Of a stretch of 39,575 bases of DNA, positions 17,022 to 24,617 are shown one piece after another. A model generated the notes under the pieces. That model was not told where the DNA came from, searched no databases, and saw nothing but the letters and a program-made list of their open reading frames with translations. A program made the translations under genes and the position numbers. Source of the stretch: a virus. Where the stretch lies: positions 1 to 39,575 of the IMG/VR virus record IMGVR_UViG_3300009093_000079; one strand, 5' to 3'. Positions within the stretch are counted from its first letter, which is position 1, and every line of letters starts with the position of its first letter.

Positions 17022-17227
17022 CGCCGCCTCCGCAGGCGCCGCTGCTCTTCCTCGCGTTCTTCGGGCGAGAGCCTCGCCCAGCGCTCGGCCTCGTCGAGGT
17101 TGCCAAAGATCGCGCCGAGCTTGTTCTGGGCGCGTTCCTGCTGGATGAGCCGGTTCGCGGCGTCTTCCTCCTCCATCGTGGGCGGTGGGGCGAACAGGTC
17201 GTCCAGATCATCGTCGTTCATACTCAT
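17018..17227 (-). CDS. Small acidic protein, first gene of the late cluster
   Basis: 69 residues from ATG 17227, preceded by GGAGGAG. Very acidic N-terminus (MSMNDDDLDDLFAPPP), then a charged helix ending in a run of arginines (EEREEEQRRLRRRR). It is the first gene after the repeat region, reading leftward. Function not recognised; an adaptor or regulator is possible. Confidence 0.6.
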   Translation of the reverse strand: MSMNDDDLDDLFAPPPTMEEEDAANRLIQQERAQNKLGAIFGNLDEAERWARLSPEEREEEQRRLRRRR

Positions 17228-17638
17228 GCTCTTCTCCTCCATACGCTCTTGGTTAGGCGGCATCTCGACCCGCCAGGCGGCATCTAGGCGGGTTCGGCTT
17301 CGAGATGCCGCCTGGGACTCGTGCCACGAACGCAGCACGATTACTTATCTAGGCGGCTTAGGCGGCATCTCGCCACGGTTCTCGCCTCTCGGATTACCTC
17401 GGGTTCGCGACAAAGCGGGTTTCTGGCCTTCGCCATCGTGGCAACGTACCCCTCCACGTAGGACGAATAGCTATGGTGACTGAGGAGGAGAACGCGCTGT
17501 GCCGAGTTAATTAATTAGACTTTGATCCCGCCTAAGCCGCCTAATTCTCTCTTCCATCATCTTTTCAGTATCTAAACCTAGGCGGCATCTCCGAAACGAA
17601 GCCGCCTGAGATGCCGCCTACCGGGGAGATGCCGCCTA
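17228..17638. repeat. Non-coding iteron region, probable replication origin
   Basis: About 410 bases with no gene I can support, between the primase stop and the first late gene. It carries repeats of TAGGCGGCATCTC. Plus orientation: 17254-17266, 17275-17285 (shortened), 17350-17358 (first nine bases), 17359-17371, 17579-17591. Minus orientation: 17302-17313, 17528-17542 (two head-to-tail halves), 17608-17620, 17626-17638; the last overlaps the primase stop codon. An AT-rich stretch (GTTAATTAATTAGAC, around 17506-17520) lies in the middle and could be the unwinding element. Beside a P4-type primase-helicase this is best read as an iteron origin. Operator function or a terminator role for the inverted pairs is possible as well. 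Confidence 0.72.
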
Positions 17639-20044
17639 ACTGAAGAGATCCGCTTCGAGGTCGTTCAGGTCGACGCGCCCCGTGTTGGCCGGAATCAGAC
17701 GCACCCCGCGCCATCCGTGGACCTGCCGCCCGTCACGCGAGACCTTCACGCCGGCCTCCTCGCCCTCGATCTTCACGCCTTCGGCGAGCCCGGCCTTCTT
17801 CAGCGCGAGTGCGAAGGCACGCTTCGAGAGCGGGCGACGCTCTCCCTCATCCAGCGCGGACGCCTCGTAGGCCTTGTACAGGTCGGCGTTCGCGGTGAGC
17901 GCGCCGCGCTCGAAGACAACGGCGTCACGGAGCCACGACACGACGTAGTCCTCCATCTCGCCACGCGCCTCGGTCTTCGCCGCGAGGATCGCAGCCGGGA
18001 CCGGGCCTAGCCCGTCACGGAAGAAGTCGACCGCGCCCTTCACCGCCCAGGCGAGGGCCGCTCGGCGGACATGCTCGAACCGCTCGCCGGACTCGAACTC
18101 GTTCAACCAGTCGACGTTCTGGCCGTCGGTCGGTACCGCGCCACCGAGCGGGAACTTCACGACGCGGTTCCACGCGGCGTCGTCATCGTCGATCCTCGGG
18201 AGATCTTCCGGGTTCGCGACGAGCCAGAGCTTCCCGCTGAGACAGTACTCGGCCGTCTTCCCGAACTCCGACCGGAGCGGCATTCGCGCACCCTCGCCGC
18301 CCGTAAGAGCCTTCACGCGACCGAGATCGAGCTTCTGGCCCTTGCTCACCTCAGAGGCGCAGATCACGCGCTTCCCGGCGAGGCGCACCAGGTCGCTTCG
18401 CGCCTGGTTCGGGCCGGACGCCTTATGCGCGCAGAACGTCTTGAACTCGCTCCCCACCCAATACGACCCGAGCGCACCACGAAGCGCGGCCATGAAGGTC
18501 GACTTCCCAGAGTGGCCGGGGCCGACGACGAGAAAGAAGTGCTTCACGCCCCGGCCCGTGATCGACGCCCCGACGCAGCGCTGGAGGTATGCGCGGACTT
18601 CGTCGTTCGGAAAGAGGTGACGCAGGAGAGCGTCCCACTCTTCGGCGGTCGCGCTCGGCTCGAAGCTCGCGTTCGCGATCATCGAGCGCATAAGCTTCGG
18701 ATCGAAGGGCGAGAGCGCGCCGGTCGTGAAGTCGACGACGCCATTCGCCGCCGTGAGGAGCCCTTCCTGCGTGTTGAACGCGCTCGGCTGTACCTCGAAC
18801 CGACGGTCAGACCGGAGGGCTTCAAGAAGCGACGACACGCCTCGGGGGGAGTCCATCCGCGACACGAGCCGGATGTACGCCTTGTCCCCGAGCTTCCGGG
18901 CGGCGACGAGCTGCGTGGCGAGCCACGCCTTCGTGATCTCGCGGACCCGGCCGCCGACCACGGGCTCCCAGATCCTCTTGTTCCACACGTACCAGTTCTC
19001 TTCGCCGAGCACGTACCGGACGTGATCCTTCACAGCGTCGCCGAAGGCCCTCGCGAGCTGGTGCTCGGTGAGCGCGAGCCCGGCGACAGCTTCGGCTACC
19101 TCAACCTTCGCGGGGGTGGCCCACACGTATCCGTTGCGGAGGATCTGATCGAGGCTCTTGTGCTCTTCGGGCTTCTTCAGTGCTTCGGGCTTCCCGAGCC
19201 CGTGCACGAGGTAGTCGTCCGCGCCGGTCTTCCCCGGCTTCTTGAGCTCGGGGATCCGAGCGATCCGCGGTACCGCCCCGCGGAGATGCAGCGCGGCAGC
19301 GAGCTTCTCGCGTTGCGAGTCGATCTGTTCCTTCTGCTCGGCGTCCGCGTCGAACAGGATGGTGACGGTGCGATCCCGCAGGTCGAACAGGTTGAAGTCC
19401 GGGAGGAGGTCCTTTCCCGCCTGCCACATCGAGACGCCCGCGATCCCGACGACGAGATAGCCGGCGCCGGACTTGCCCTTCGCGCCCGCGAGTGCCGCCT
19501 CCACGGCGAGCGTCTTCTTCTCACCTTCCACGATCACGAGCGGCGCGCGCACCTCCTTCCATCGCCACCGCTCGCCGCGCGCATCCGGTCCGAGAAAGAG
19601 ACGTGGAGCCTCGGTCTTTCGGATCGGAGACAGGTACTTCGCCGCCTTGCCGTCACGACCGGCGAGAGGCTCGGCCGGCTTCACTCGATGGGTGACGGCG
19701 ACGTCACCACCGCGCTCGTCTGGCATGAAGTACGGAATCACGAGCGCGGGCACGTGCTGGTCCTGGATGCGCTTGTCGCTCCGCCCGAGAAGGTTCGTCA
19801 CCACCTTCGGGTCCCGCTCGGTGTAGAGACCGGCGCGAGCGAGCGTACCGAACGGAATCGCGCTCCCCTCCATCAGCTCCCTCAGATGCACATTCGACAA
19901 CGGCCCTCTCTCGGGGCCTTCGATCGCCATAAGGCTCTCGGCATCGAGCGTGAACGGGACGACCTCTTCGGGCCTCATCAGCTCGTCGAAATCGACGTCA
20001 GAACTAGACGACTCGCCCTCTCGGACGTAAGATACGTTGGTCAT
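17636..20044 (-). CDS. P4-type primase-helicase (TOPRIM + D5/SF3 helicase)
   Basis: 802 residues from ATG 20044 with AGGAGA six bases upstream. The N-terminal TOPRIM/DUF3854-like region has LVIVEGEKKTLA (Glu173) and ILFDADAE (Asp232, Asp234). A linker leads to a D5_N-like part and an SF3 helicase: Walker A GPGHSGKST at about 508-516, Walker B region RLAGKRVICASE near 554-565, and motif C in LWLVANPEDLPRIDD near 607-620. The C-terminal ~100 residues look like the winged-helix found at the end of phage/plasmid primases (P4 alpha, which binds iterons). It would recognise the origin, unwind it and make primers. No separate DNA polymerase is present, so the host enzyme is probably used. Confidence 0.9.
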   Translation of the reverse strand: MTNVSYVREGESSSSDVDFDELMRPEEVVPFTLDAESLMAIEGPERGPLSNVHLRELMEGSAIPFGTLARAGLYTERDPKVVTNLLGRSDKRIQDQHVPALVIPYFMPDERGGDVAVTHRVKPAEPLAGRDGKAAKYLSPIRKTEAPRLFLGPDARGERWRWKEVRAPLVIVEGEKKTLAVEAALAGAKGKSGAGYLVVGIAGVSMWQAGKDLLPDFNLFDLRDRTVTILFDADAEQKEQIDSQREKLAAALHLRGAVPRIARIPELKKPGKTGADDYLVHGLGKPEALKKPEEHKSLDQILRNGYVWATPAKVEVAEAVAGLALTEHQLARAFGDAVKDHVRYVLGEENWYVWNKRIWEPVVGGRVREITKAWLATQLVAARKLGDKAYIRLVSRMDSPRGVSSLLEALRSDRRFEVQPSAFNTQEGLLTAANGVVDFTTGALSPFDPKLMRSMIANASFEPSATAEEWDALLRHLFPNDEVRAYLQRCVGASITGRGVKHFFLVVGPGHSGKSTFMAALRGALGSYWVGSEFKTFCAHKASGPNQARSDLVRLAGKRVICASEVSKGQKLDLGRVKALTGGEGARMPLRSEFGKTAEYCLSGKLWLVANPEDLPRIDDDDAAWNRVVKFPLGGAVPTDGQNVDWLNEFESGERFEHVRRAALAWAVKGAVDFFRDGLGPVPAAILAAKTEARGEMEDYVVSWLRDAVVFERGALTANADLYKAYEASALDEGERRPLSKRAFALALKKAGLAEGVKIEGEEAGVKVSRDGRQVHGWRGVRLIPANTGRVDLNDLEADLFS

Positions 20045-20101
20045 TTGGTTCTCCTGATTCGGCCTCGGGCGTTGCACCCCGGGGCCGAATCGTTTCGGCG
20101 G

Positions 20102-20266
20102 TTACTGCGGGTCGACCGGCTGGACTGGCGCCAGCGTCTCAATCAGTCGGACGATCACCGCTGTGCGCGTCGGGATGCGCCCGGTCTCGCGACCGAGCCG
20201 CATCCGCTCCGCTTCAATCTTCTCGTACACGTGCGGGTCAACCGCGAGTTCGAGTCTTCGTTTCAT
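20102..20266 (-). CDS. Small ribbon-helix-helix protein
   Basis: 54 residues from ATG 20266 (MKRRLELAVDPHVYEKIEAE), stop TAA 20104. A short strand rich in Arg/Leu followed by two helices (VYEKIEAERMRLG and TAVIVRLIETL) is the CopG/Arc ribbon-helix-helix pattern. It sits just upstream of the primase gene and may control it, as Cop-type proteins do in plasmids. Confidence 0.62.
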   Translation of the reverse strand: MKRRLELAVDPHVYEKIEAERMRLGRETGRIPTRTAVIVRLIETLAPVQPVDPQ

Positions 20267-20349
20267 GGTCACCGTCCCTGCTCTCTACGACTATACGGAT
20301 TCCCGGGTTCCCGTCTGCGTAGGGTCGAGTAGTATAGAAGAGATAACGA

Positions 20350-20712
20350 TCAGGCCTCGTCCGCGACGCCGAGGTCCGCTCGAAGCGCGAGCAGCGTTGG
20401 CAAAGCCGTGGACCTCGCGTAGTCGACGATCTTCGTGTGTTCTCGTTCTGCATCCTGAACCGTGCAGAACCTGAAGCACTCGATCTCGTCTCCGAGATGC
20501 CCCTGACAGTCCTCAAGAAAGATCTTCGTCTCGAAGATCGTCCCGTCGCGATCGATGTCGACGCCGAGCCAGATGGTCGAGATGCGCAACGGACCGACCT
20601 GATCGAGGGCGATCCGCGCGTACTCGTGATCCGCGTACAGCTCCAGCCAGTCGTGCAGCGAAATGAGATCGCCCGCCTTGTTGCGATAGATCCGTCCAGC
20701 TGCGGGGATCAT
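20350..20712 (-). CDS. Conserved phage/plasmid-type hypothetical protein
   Basis: 120 residues from ATG 20712, ATGA-coupled to the metallopeptidase gene. The block ISLHDWLELYADHEYARIAL followed by LRISTIWLGVDI and GTIFETKIFLED matches a small family I associate with phages of high-GC bacteria, with no known function. No catalytic residues stand out. Early operon; a role in replication or takeover is only inference. Confidence 0.6.
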   Translation of the reverse strand: MIPAAGRIYRNKAGDLISLHDWLELYADHEYARIALDQVGPLRISTIWLGVDIDRDGTIFETKIFLEDCQGHLGDEIECFRFCTVQDAEREHTKIVDYARSTALPTLLALRADLGVADEA

Positions 20713-21242
20713 ACGGGCGCCTCGATCCAGTCCGGCACGAGGTCGCGGAGGTCGTCCTCTGCGAGCGTCTTCTTCGCGAGCAGGGCTTTTGCGACCTTGT
20801 CGACGTGGGACCAGTTCTTCGCCATCCACGGCCGGAGCCTCGACAGCTCGTCGGCGATCGCGACCGGCGTGTGCATGAGCTCGATCAGCTCGTGGGCGTC
20901 GTCCATGTCGGCCGACCCCGTACCAGCGGCCGTCATGAACCACGGCTCGCGCTTCGGAAAACGAAGGAGTCCCTCGGAGACGAAGCCGCCGAGGGTCATC
21001 GCGAGGATGTCGCGGACGTAGCGGTCCCAGTCCGACACCGACCACGAGGTGATCTCGCGCTTCAACGTGCGGAGCTGCTCCGGCGACGTCTGCTTGATCC
21101 GGTAGTGGGCCACGCGCCCGAGCAGGTTCTTCGACGGGTCGGGAACGATCGTCGCGAGAGCGGGATAGCCGACCGTCGGGATGCTGGCGATGACGTGACC
21201 GGCCTCGTGGTAGGCGGTCTGTCTGATCTGCGAGGTTCTCAC
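20709..21242 (-). CDS. Free-standing M41-type zinc metallopeptidase domain
   Basis: 177 residues from GTG 21242. HEAGH appears at residues 12-16 (YHEAGHVIASIP), and the downstream GTGSADMDDAHELIELM supplies the Asp that is the third zinc ligand in FtsH/M41 peptidases. The order HEAGH, then a helical G-G-F-V-S-E segment, then S-A-D-x-D-D-A follows M41. There is no AAA+ ATPase domain and no membrane segment, so it is a protease module without its own unfoldase. It could cleave a repressor or host protein during early infection, or process a partner in the same cassette. Coupled on both sides (GTGA, ATGA). Confidence 0.75.
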   Translation of the reverse strand: MRTSQIRQTAYHEAGHVIASIPTVGYPALATIVPDPSKNLLGRVAHYRIKQTSPEQLRTLKREITSWSVSDWDRYVRDILAMTLGGFVSEGLLRFPKREPWFMTAAGTGSADMDDAHELIELMHTPVAIADELSRLRPWMAKNWSHVDKVAKALLAKKTLAEDDLRDLVPDWIEAPV

Positions 21243-21421
21243 GACGCCTCCTCTTCCGCGAGGTCGACGTCCGTCTCGGCGATCAGCACATACACGAGCG
21301 CGTCGCGCTGGACGTCGGTGATGTCAGGGATGGCGACGGACATGATCCGCAGCAACCTCATTAGATCACCGTGGGTGTACACGCGACCGTTGATGACGGC
21401 GATTCGGTTTGAGATCCTCAC
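21239..21421 (-). CDS. Small protein of the early cassette
   Basis: 60 residues from GTG 21421 (MRISNRIAVINGRVYTHGDL), GTGA-coupled on both sides, with GGAGG upstream. Short beta start, helix RLLRIMSVAIPD, acidic end. Not recognised. Confidence 0.5.
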   Translation of the reverse strand: MRISNRIAVINGRVYTHGDLMRLLRIMSVAIPDITDVQRDALVYVLIAETDVDLAEEEAS

Positions 21422-21789
21422 GACGCCTCCTCGGCGATCGGGTCGCAGAAAAGGTCCGAGAGCTTCGCCTTGAGCGCACGCTCGCGACGCTTCGCGAGCG
21501 CGACCGCCTCCTCGACCGTGACCGGCCCGGCTTCGCCGTTCAGCGCACGCAGGGCGCGCTCGACCTGCGTCCGCGAGAAGAAGACCTTGCCCGCGTACTG
21601 ACCACGCGACACCTGGCGATAGATCGGAGCGCCGAGCATCGCGCGCTCCTTGCGACCCCACCCGAGGAGGCGCGCGCCGTCCACCAACGTGGCGTCCGTC
21701 GCGTCGAAACGCGTGCCCGTCTCTTCGTCCGTGAGCGTGCGGAAGTAGGGCGCCCTCGCCGGCTCGACGGCGTACTTGCGGGCGCTCAC
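21418..21789 (-). CDS. Hypothetical protein, possible DNA-binding
   Basis: 123 residues from GTG 21789. Contains DATLVDGARLLGWGRKERAM and later FFSRTQVERALRALNGEAG, which read like a MerR- or excisionase-type winged helix (a tip with R-G-Q-Y-A-G-K-V-F-F). The C-terminus has a charged helix (AKRRERALKAKLSDL). It may be a regulator or accessory DNA-binding protein; no close match is claimed. Confidence 0.55.
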   Translation of the reverse strand: MSARKYAVEPARAPYFRTLTDEETGTRFDATDATLVDGARLLGWGRKERAMLGAPIYRQVSRGQYAGKVFFSRTQVERALRALNGEAGPVTVEEAVALAKRRERALKAKLSDLFCDPIAEEAS

Positions 21790-22058
21790 GACGCCACCGC
21801 CATCCGGCTGCCGGCCATGTAGTAGGTGACATCCTGGTCGCGCCGGTCGACCGCGTAGTGCTTGATCTCGGTCTTCGTCGAACCGCACATCTTGCACGTC
21901 CAGGTGATCTCCAGACCTCCGTTGCCCGTGTCCATGCAGTCGAACTCCCCGTCCCTTCCGAACCGATTGATCCGCCATACGTGGCCCAGACCGGCGCGAC
22001 CGTAAGTACACGGGGGACTCTTGCGCGTGGTCTTCTTGTCTTCGATCGAATTGCTCAT
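21786..22058 (-). CDS. Small protein with a CxxC zinc knuckle
   Basis: 90 residues from ATG 22058 with AGGAAGAA upstream. Contains FDCMDTGNGG and WTCKMCGSTKTEIKHYAV. Only one CxxC pair plus extra single Cys and His residues, so metal binding is plausible but incomplete. First gene of the coupled block that runs through the metallopeptidase to the 120-residue protein at 20350. Confidence 0.55.
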   Translation of the reverse strand: MSNSIEDKKTTRKSPPCTYGRAGLGHVWRINRFGRDGEFDCMDTGNGGLEITWTCKMCGSTKTEIKHYAVDRRDQDVTYYMAGSRMAVAS

Positions 22059-22229
22059 GACTTCTTCTTCCTTCTCGTCTTGACCTACCGAGTCTCCGGG
22101 GTTTTCCGTCGACTCGAAGAAACTTACGCTTCGATCTAATTGAGGCTGCTATCAAGTTCACTGAGGCATGCTTGACCCAGAGAATCCCGAAGCGGAATTC
22201 TGCTCGGTGTTAATTGGGCAGCGACCGGA

Positions 22230-22523
22230 TCACTCGTCGTCGTCGCCGCAGAGAGCCGTCATGAGGAACGACTCCATCTCTTCGGCGGTCAGGTTCGGTG
22301 GCTCGCGGGGTGGCTCGCCGAGTCCGAGTGCGCGTCGCGTGACTCGAAGGGCCAGGCGACGCTCCGTCAGCCGCGCTCGAAAGTCGGCACGGGCTCCGAC
22401 GCGCCGAAGAAGATCGCGTTCGTTGTCCCGGAGGCGCTCTTGGTGGTCAGCAAGGAGCGCCTCGGCCAGGACGTCGCGCAGGTCGCGCTCGTCGGGGTCG
22501 GGCGTCGCGATGTTGTCGCTCAC
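22230..22523 (-). CDS. Charged helical protein of the early cassette
   Basis: 97 residues from GTG 22523, overlapping the upstream stop by GTGA. Nearly all helix and strongly charged (ERLRDNERDLLRRVGARADF), with an acidic end MTALCGDDDE. Unknown. Confidence 0.5.
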   Translation of the reverse strand: MSDNIATPDPDERDLRDVLAEALLADHQERLRDNERDLLRRVGARADFRARLTERRLALRVTRRALGLGEPPREPPNLTAEEMESFLMTALCGDDDE

Positions 22524-22753
22524 GACGATACCAAGTTGAAGGACCACTCCCACTTCGCGTCGGGGCGGCCGACCGGACAGAGCGAGAGACGATAAGCTCC
22601 GGGGAGCACGCGGTCCGACATGTACCAGCGTTCGAGTCGGTAGATCGCCTCCGCCATGGCCTCGGAGTCGTCCGCGGCGACGATCATCTTGACGGGATAG
22701 GACCGCATCCTCGGGAGTACGCGGAGGAATTGGAAGCGATAGCGGCGCCTCAC
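22520..22753 (-). CDS. Hypothetical protein of the early cassette
   Basis: 77 residues from GTG 22753 (GTGA overlap). Starts with a very basic strand (MRRRYRFQFLRVLPRMRSYP), then VKMIVAADDSEAMAEAIYRL. The N-terminal part could bind nucleic acid. No family assigned. Confidence 0.5.
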   Translation of the reverse strand: MRRRYRFQFLRVLPRMRSYPVKMIVAADDSEAMAEAIYRLERWYMSDRVLPGAYRLSLCPVGRPDAKWEWSFNLVSS

Positions 22754-23079
22754 GAGCCGACCTTCATCTTCGACAGCATCGGACGGATCCGGTCGCGCGC
22801 GTCCTGACAAGCGTAGGTCAGCCGCGCGGCGTTCTCGGGGCACCTACGCGCGAGAGACGTCAAGCGCGGCTCGCCGAGGTCGGAGCGCCACTGGACAGCG
22901 CCGACCTCCATCAACGACTCAGTCGCGATGATCAACGCCTCGGAGGCGGCTACGTCGTATGCGTGCCATTCATCGTCGCTCCGCTTGGCCGCGTCCTCGG
23001 CCCGGACGGCGAACATGGTCGCGATCTTCGCAAACTCGCGGATGTACTCGTCCGCTTCCTTCTTCTCGTTCTTCTTCAC
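22750..23079 (-). CDS. First gene of the leftward early operon, helical protein
   Basis: 109 residues from GTG 23079 with AGGCAGGT upstream. A Lys/Glu-rich start (MKKNEKKEADEYIREFAKIA) and an all-helical body. Its 5' side is the repeat region at 23156-23226, so it is probably the first gene of the early transcript. Function unknown. Confidence 0.55.
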   Translation of the reverse strand: MKKNEKKEADEYIREFAKIATMFAVRAEDAAKRSDDEWHAYDVAASEALIIATESLMEVGAVQWRSDLGEPRLTSLARRCPENAARLTYACQDARDRIRPMLSKMKVGS

Positions 23080-23155
23080 GGTACCTGCCTGTCTGCTCGC
23101 TAGATTGCGAGGGAGACGAGCAAATAACTCAGATGACGAGCGTTGCGAGGACTGA

Positions 23156-23226
23156 GGGTTGTTCCGGTTGTTCCCGCGTTTCCGGGCGTTGTCCGGACGT
23201 CCGGGTTGTTCCGGTTGTTCCCGCGT
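23156..23226. repeat. Operator-like direct repeats with central palindrome
   Basis: A 24-base unit beginning GGGTTGTTCCGG occurs twice, at 23156-23179 and 23203-23226 (47-base spacing). Each unit contains two tandem GGTTGTTCC nonamers, four in all. Between them is the perfect 12-base palindrome CCGGACGTCCGG (23191-23202). The block lies just upstream of the leftward early operon and directly abuts the stop of the 183-residue gene. It is placed like an operator for the lysis-lysogeny decision. Confidence 0.6.
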
Positions 23227-23778
23227 CTACTTTCCGAAGAAGGACAATGGAATCAACCAGCGACCTCGGCCGCCGGTCGGCTGAAAGGCGCCCTCGATGG
23301 TCGGTGCCAGTCGCTGCGCGTGTTCGAGCGTGCAGCCCAGATGACGTTGTACGGCGACGGTTTCCACGTAGTCCTTCCCGCCGATCCGCCGCGTCAGGTA
23401 AGTGACGCCGTCGATCTCGACGGTCGCTCCGTCGAGAAGCGAGAACCCGTGAAGCTGTGCGTCTTCCAGAAGCTCTTGAAGCTCGCCGGCCTCGTAGATC
23501 TTTTCGTCCGAGATCTCCTCCGAACCGTCCTCCATCACCGAGTACAGGTCGGTCCCACGCCCTTCCCATTCGCCTCGGTCCATGACGACCTTGATCGAGA
23601 GTCCCGGATACGATGGCGCGAGTTCGGAGGCCTTCGCCGCGATTCGCTTCGTCATAGCGCGCACGACCTCCTCGTGCGTCTCACGACGCAGCTGCGGGTC
23701 GTCGCGGATCTCGTAGAACGCTTCGATCAGCTCCGCGGGCATCACGTAGACGAACGTGTTCGGCTTCTTCTTCGGCAT
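23227..23778 (-). CDS. Hypothetical protein at the early control region (possible regulator)
   Basis: 183 residues from ATG 23778; a longer TTG start is possible but has no better ribosome site. N-terminus MPKKKPNTFVYVMPAELIEA, then helices with REDTHEEVV-like charge, then ISDEKIYEAGELQELLEDAQ. The final part VAVQRHLGCTLEHAQRLAP could be a helix-turn-helix, followed by WLIPLSFFGK. It faces the integrase operon across a divergent gap and abuts the GGTTGTTCC repeats. I could not identify a CI-like repressor elsewhere, so this is a candidate, by position only. Confidence 0.5.
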   Translation of the reverse strand: MPKKKPNTFVYVMPAELIEAFYEIRDDPQLRRETHEEVVRAMTKRIAAKASELAPSYPGLSIKVVMDRGEWEGRGTDLYSVMEDGSEEISDEKIYEAGELQELLEDAQLHGFSLLDGATVEIDGVTYLTRRIGGKDYVETVAVQRHLGCTLEHAQRLAPTIEGAFQPTGGRGRWLIPLSFFGK

Positions 23779-23890
23779 CGAGCGCCAGCGTACCAACGCG
23801 AATTGGGCCGCGTCGACCTTCCCGCTTGGAACGATCTAACCGCTCGAATTCCTTCAACCTCGTCCGGCAGACCTACCCACTGCACGCCGG

Positions 23891-23913
23891 GGAGCCTCCG
23901 AGTCGGAGGCTCC
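23891..23913 (+). promoter_or_regulatory. Perfect hairpin covering the ribosome site of the RadC-like gene
   Basis: GGAGCCTCCGA, one base, then TCGGAGGCTCC: an 11-base perfect inverted repeat ending one base before ATG 23915. The only good Shine-Dalgarno (GGAGG, 23906-23910) is inside the 3' arm. In RNA the site would be hidden, and in DNA it would be a good dimer-binding operator. Either way it probably controls the integrase operon. Confidence 0.55.
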
Positions 23914-23914
23914 G

Positions 23915-24367
23915 ATGGAAGAACGAAACGAGATTCTGTGCGTGGTTCGCGAAGTGACCATGACGTACGGCGCGGAGCGCGAGCTACCCGCGACGATCGC
24001 TAGCTCGCGGGACGTGATCGCCTTCGCGAGGGAACTACTCGGGAAGCGCGTCACGGAGAGCTTCCTCGTGATCGCGATCGACTCGCGGCAACGCCCGGTC
24101 GGATGGTCCGAGGTCGCGCGAGGTTCGACCTCCGCGTGTCCGGTCGCTCCGGGCGACGCCTATCGCTTCGCGATCCACGTCGCGGCCTCGGCGGTGATCC
24201 TAGTGCACAACCATCCCAGCGGCGATCCCTTCCCATCGGCCGAGGACGTCAATCTGACCGAGAGACTCGTGAAGGGAGGCGACCTTCTCGGGATCAAAGT
24301 TCTCGACCACGTGATCGTGACTCGCTCCCTCTCGTTCTCGTTTCTCGATGCGGGGTTGCTCCGATGA
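23915..24367 (+). CDS. RadC-type JAB/MPN domain protein
   Basis: 150 residues from ATG 23915. The JAMM metal motif is complete: His98-Asn-His100-Pro-Ser-Gly followed by Asp111 (HNHPSGDPFPSAED). The sequence around SFLVIAIDSRQRPVGWSEV and VAPGDAYRFAIHVAASAVIL is typical of the RadC family. It lacks the N-terminal helix-hairpin-helix of full RadC, so it is the short phage/plasmid form. The true role of these proteins is unsettled. Here it is the first gene of the integrase operon. Confidence 0.85.
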   Translation: MEERNEILCVVREVTMTYGAERELPATIASSRDVIAFARELLGKRVTESFLVIAIDSRQRPVGWSEVARGSTSACPVAPGDAYRFAIHVAASAVILVHNHPSGDPFPSAEDVNLTERLVKGGDLLGIKVLDHVIVTRSLSFSFLDAGLLR

Positions 24368-24614
24368 CCCGGCACGCTTTCTCGGTGGGCGTAAGAGCCT
24401 CGTGGCCGACGCCAAGACCGACCCGCTCGAACGAATCGCAGACGCACTCGAAGCGCTCGTGTCGATCGAGCGCGAGCGCGACGCCCGCAGGAAGCGCGGA
24501 CGGGCTCCCGAACCGGAGCCCGTGCCGAAGATCGTGGTTCGGCCCGAGACGCGCGAGGCCGCGCGCTTGGCGCTCGCTCGCGCCGGTCTCGTGGGTCCGA
24601 AGCGCGGGAGGTAG
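24348..24614 (+). CDS. Small charged protein between RadC-like and integrase genes
   Basis: 88 residues if ATG 24348 is used (20-base overlap with the RadC-like gene), or 70 from GTG 24402. The conserved-looking part is DPLERIADALEALVSIERER, then a basic Pro/Glu linker and REAARLALARAGLVGPKRGR. Small basic proteins just before int often act as recombination directionality factors, but no excisionase motif is obvious. Ends three bases before the integrase start. Confidence 0.55.
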   Translation: MRGCSDDPARFLGGRKSLVADAKTDPLERIADALEALVSIERERDARRKRGRAPEPEPVPKIVVRPETREAARLALARAGLVGPKRGR

Positions 24615-24617
24615 GTC

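Noticed and set aside
17341-17436. 31-codon minus-strand frame starting MAKARNPLCREPEV inside the iteron region
   Set aside because: Ribosome site too far from the start, and its end is made of the repeats themselves.
18071-20332. 753-codon open frame on the plus strand
   Set aside because: Antisense to the primase-helicase, whose motifs are unmistakable; no domain in the plus frame.
23156-23226. CRISPR array
   Set aside because: Only two 24-base units with sub-repeats and no spacers of regular kind, and no cas gene.
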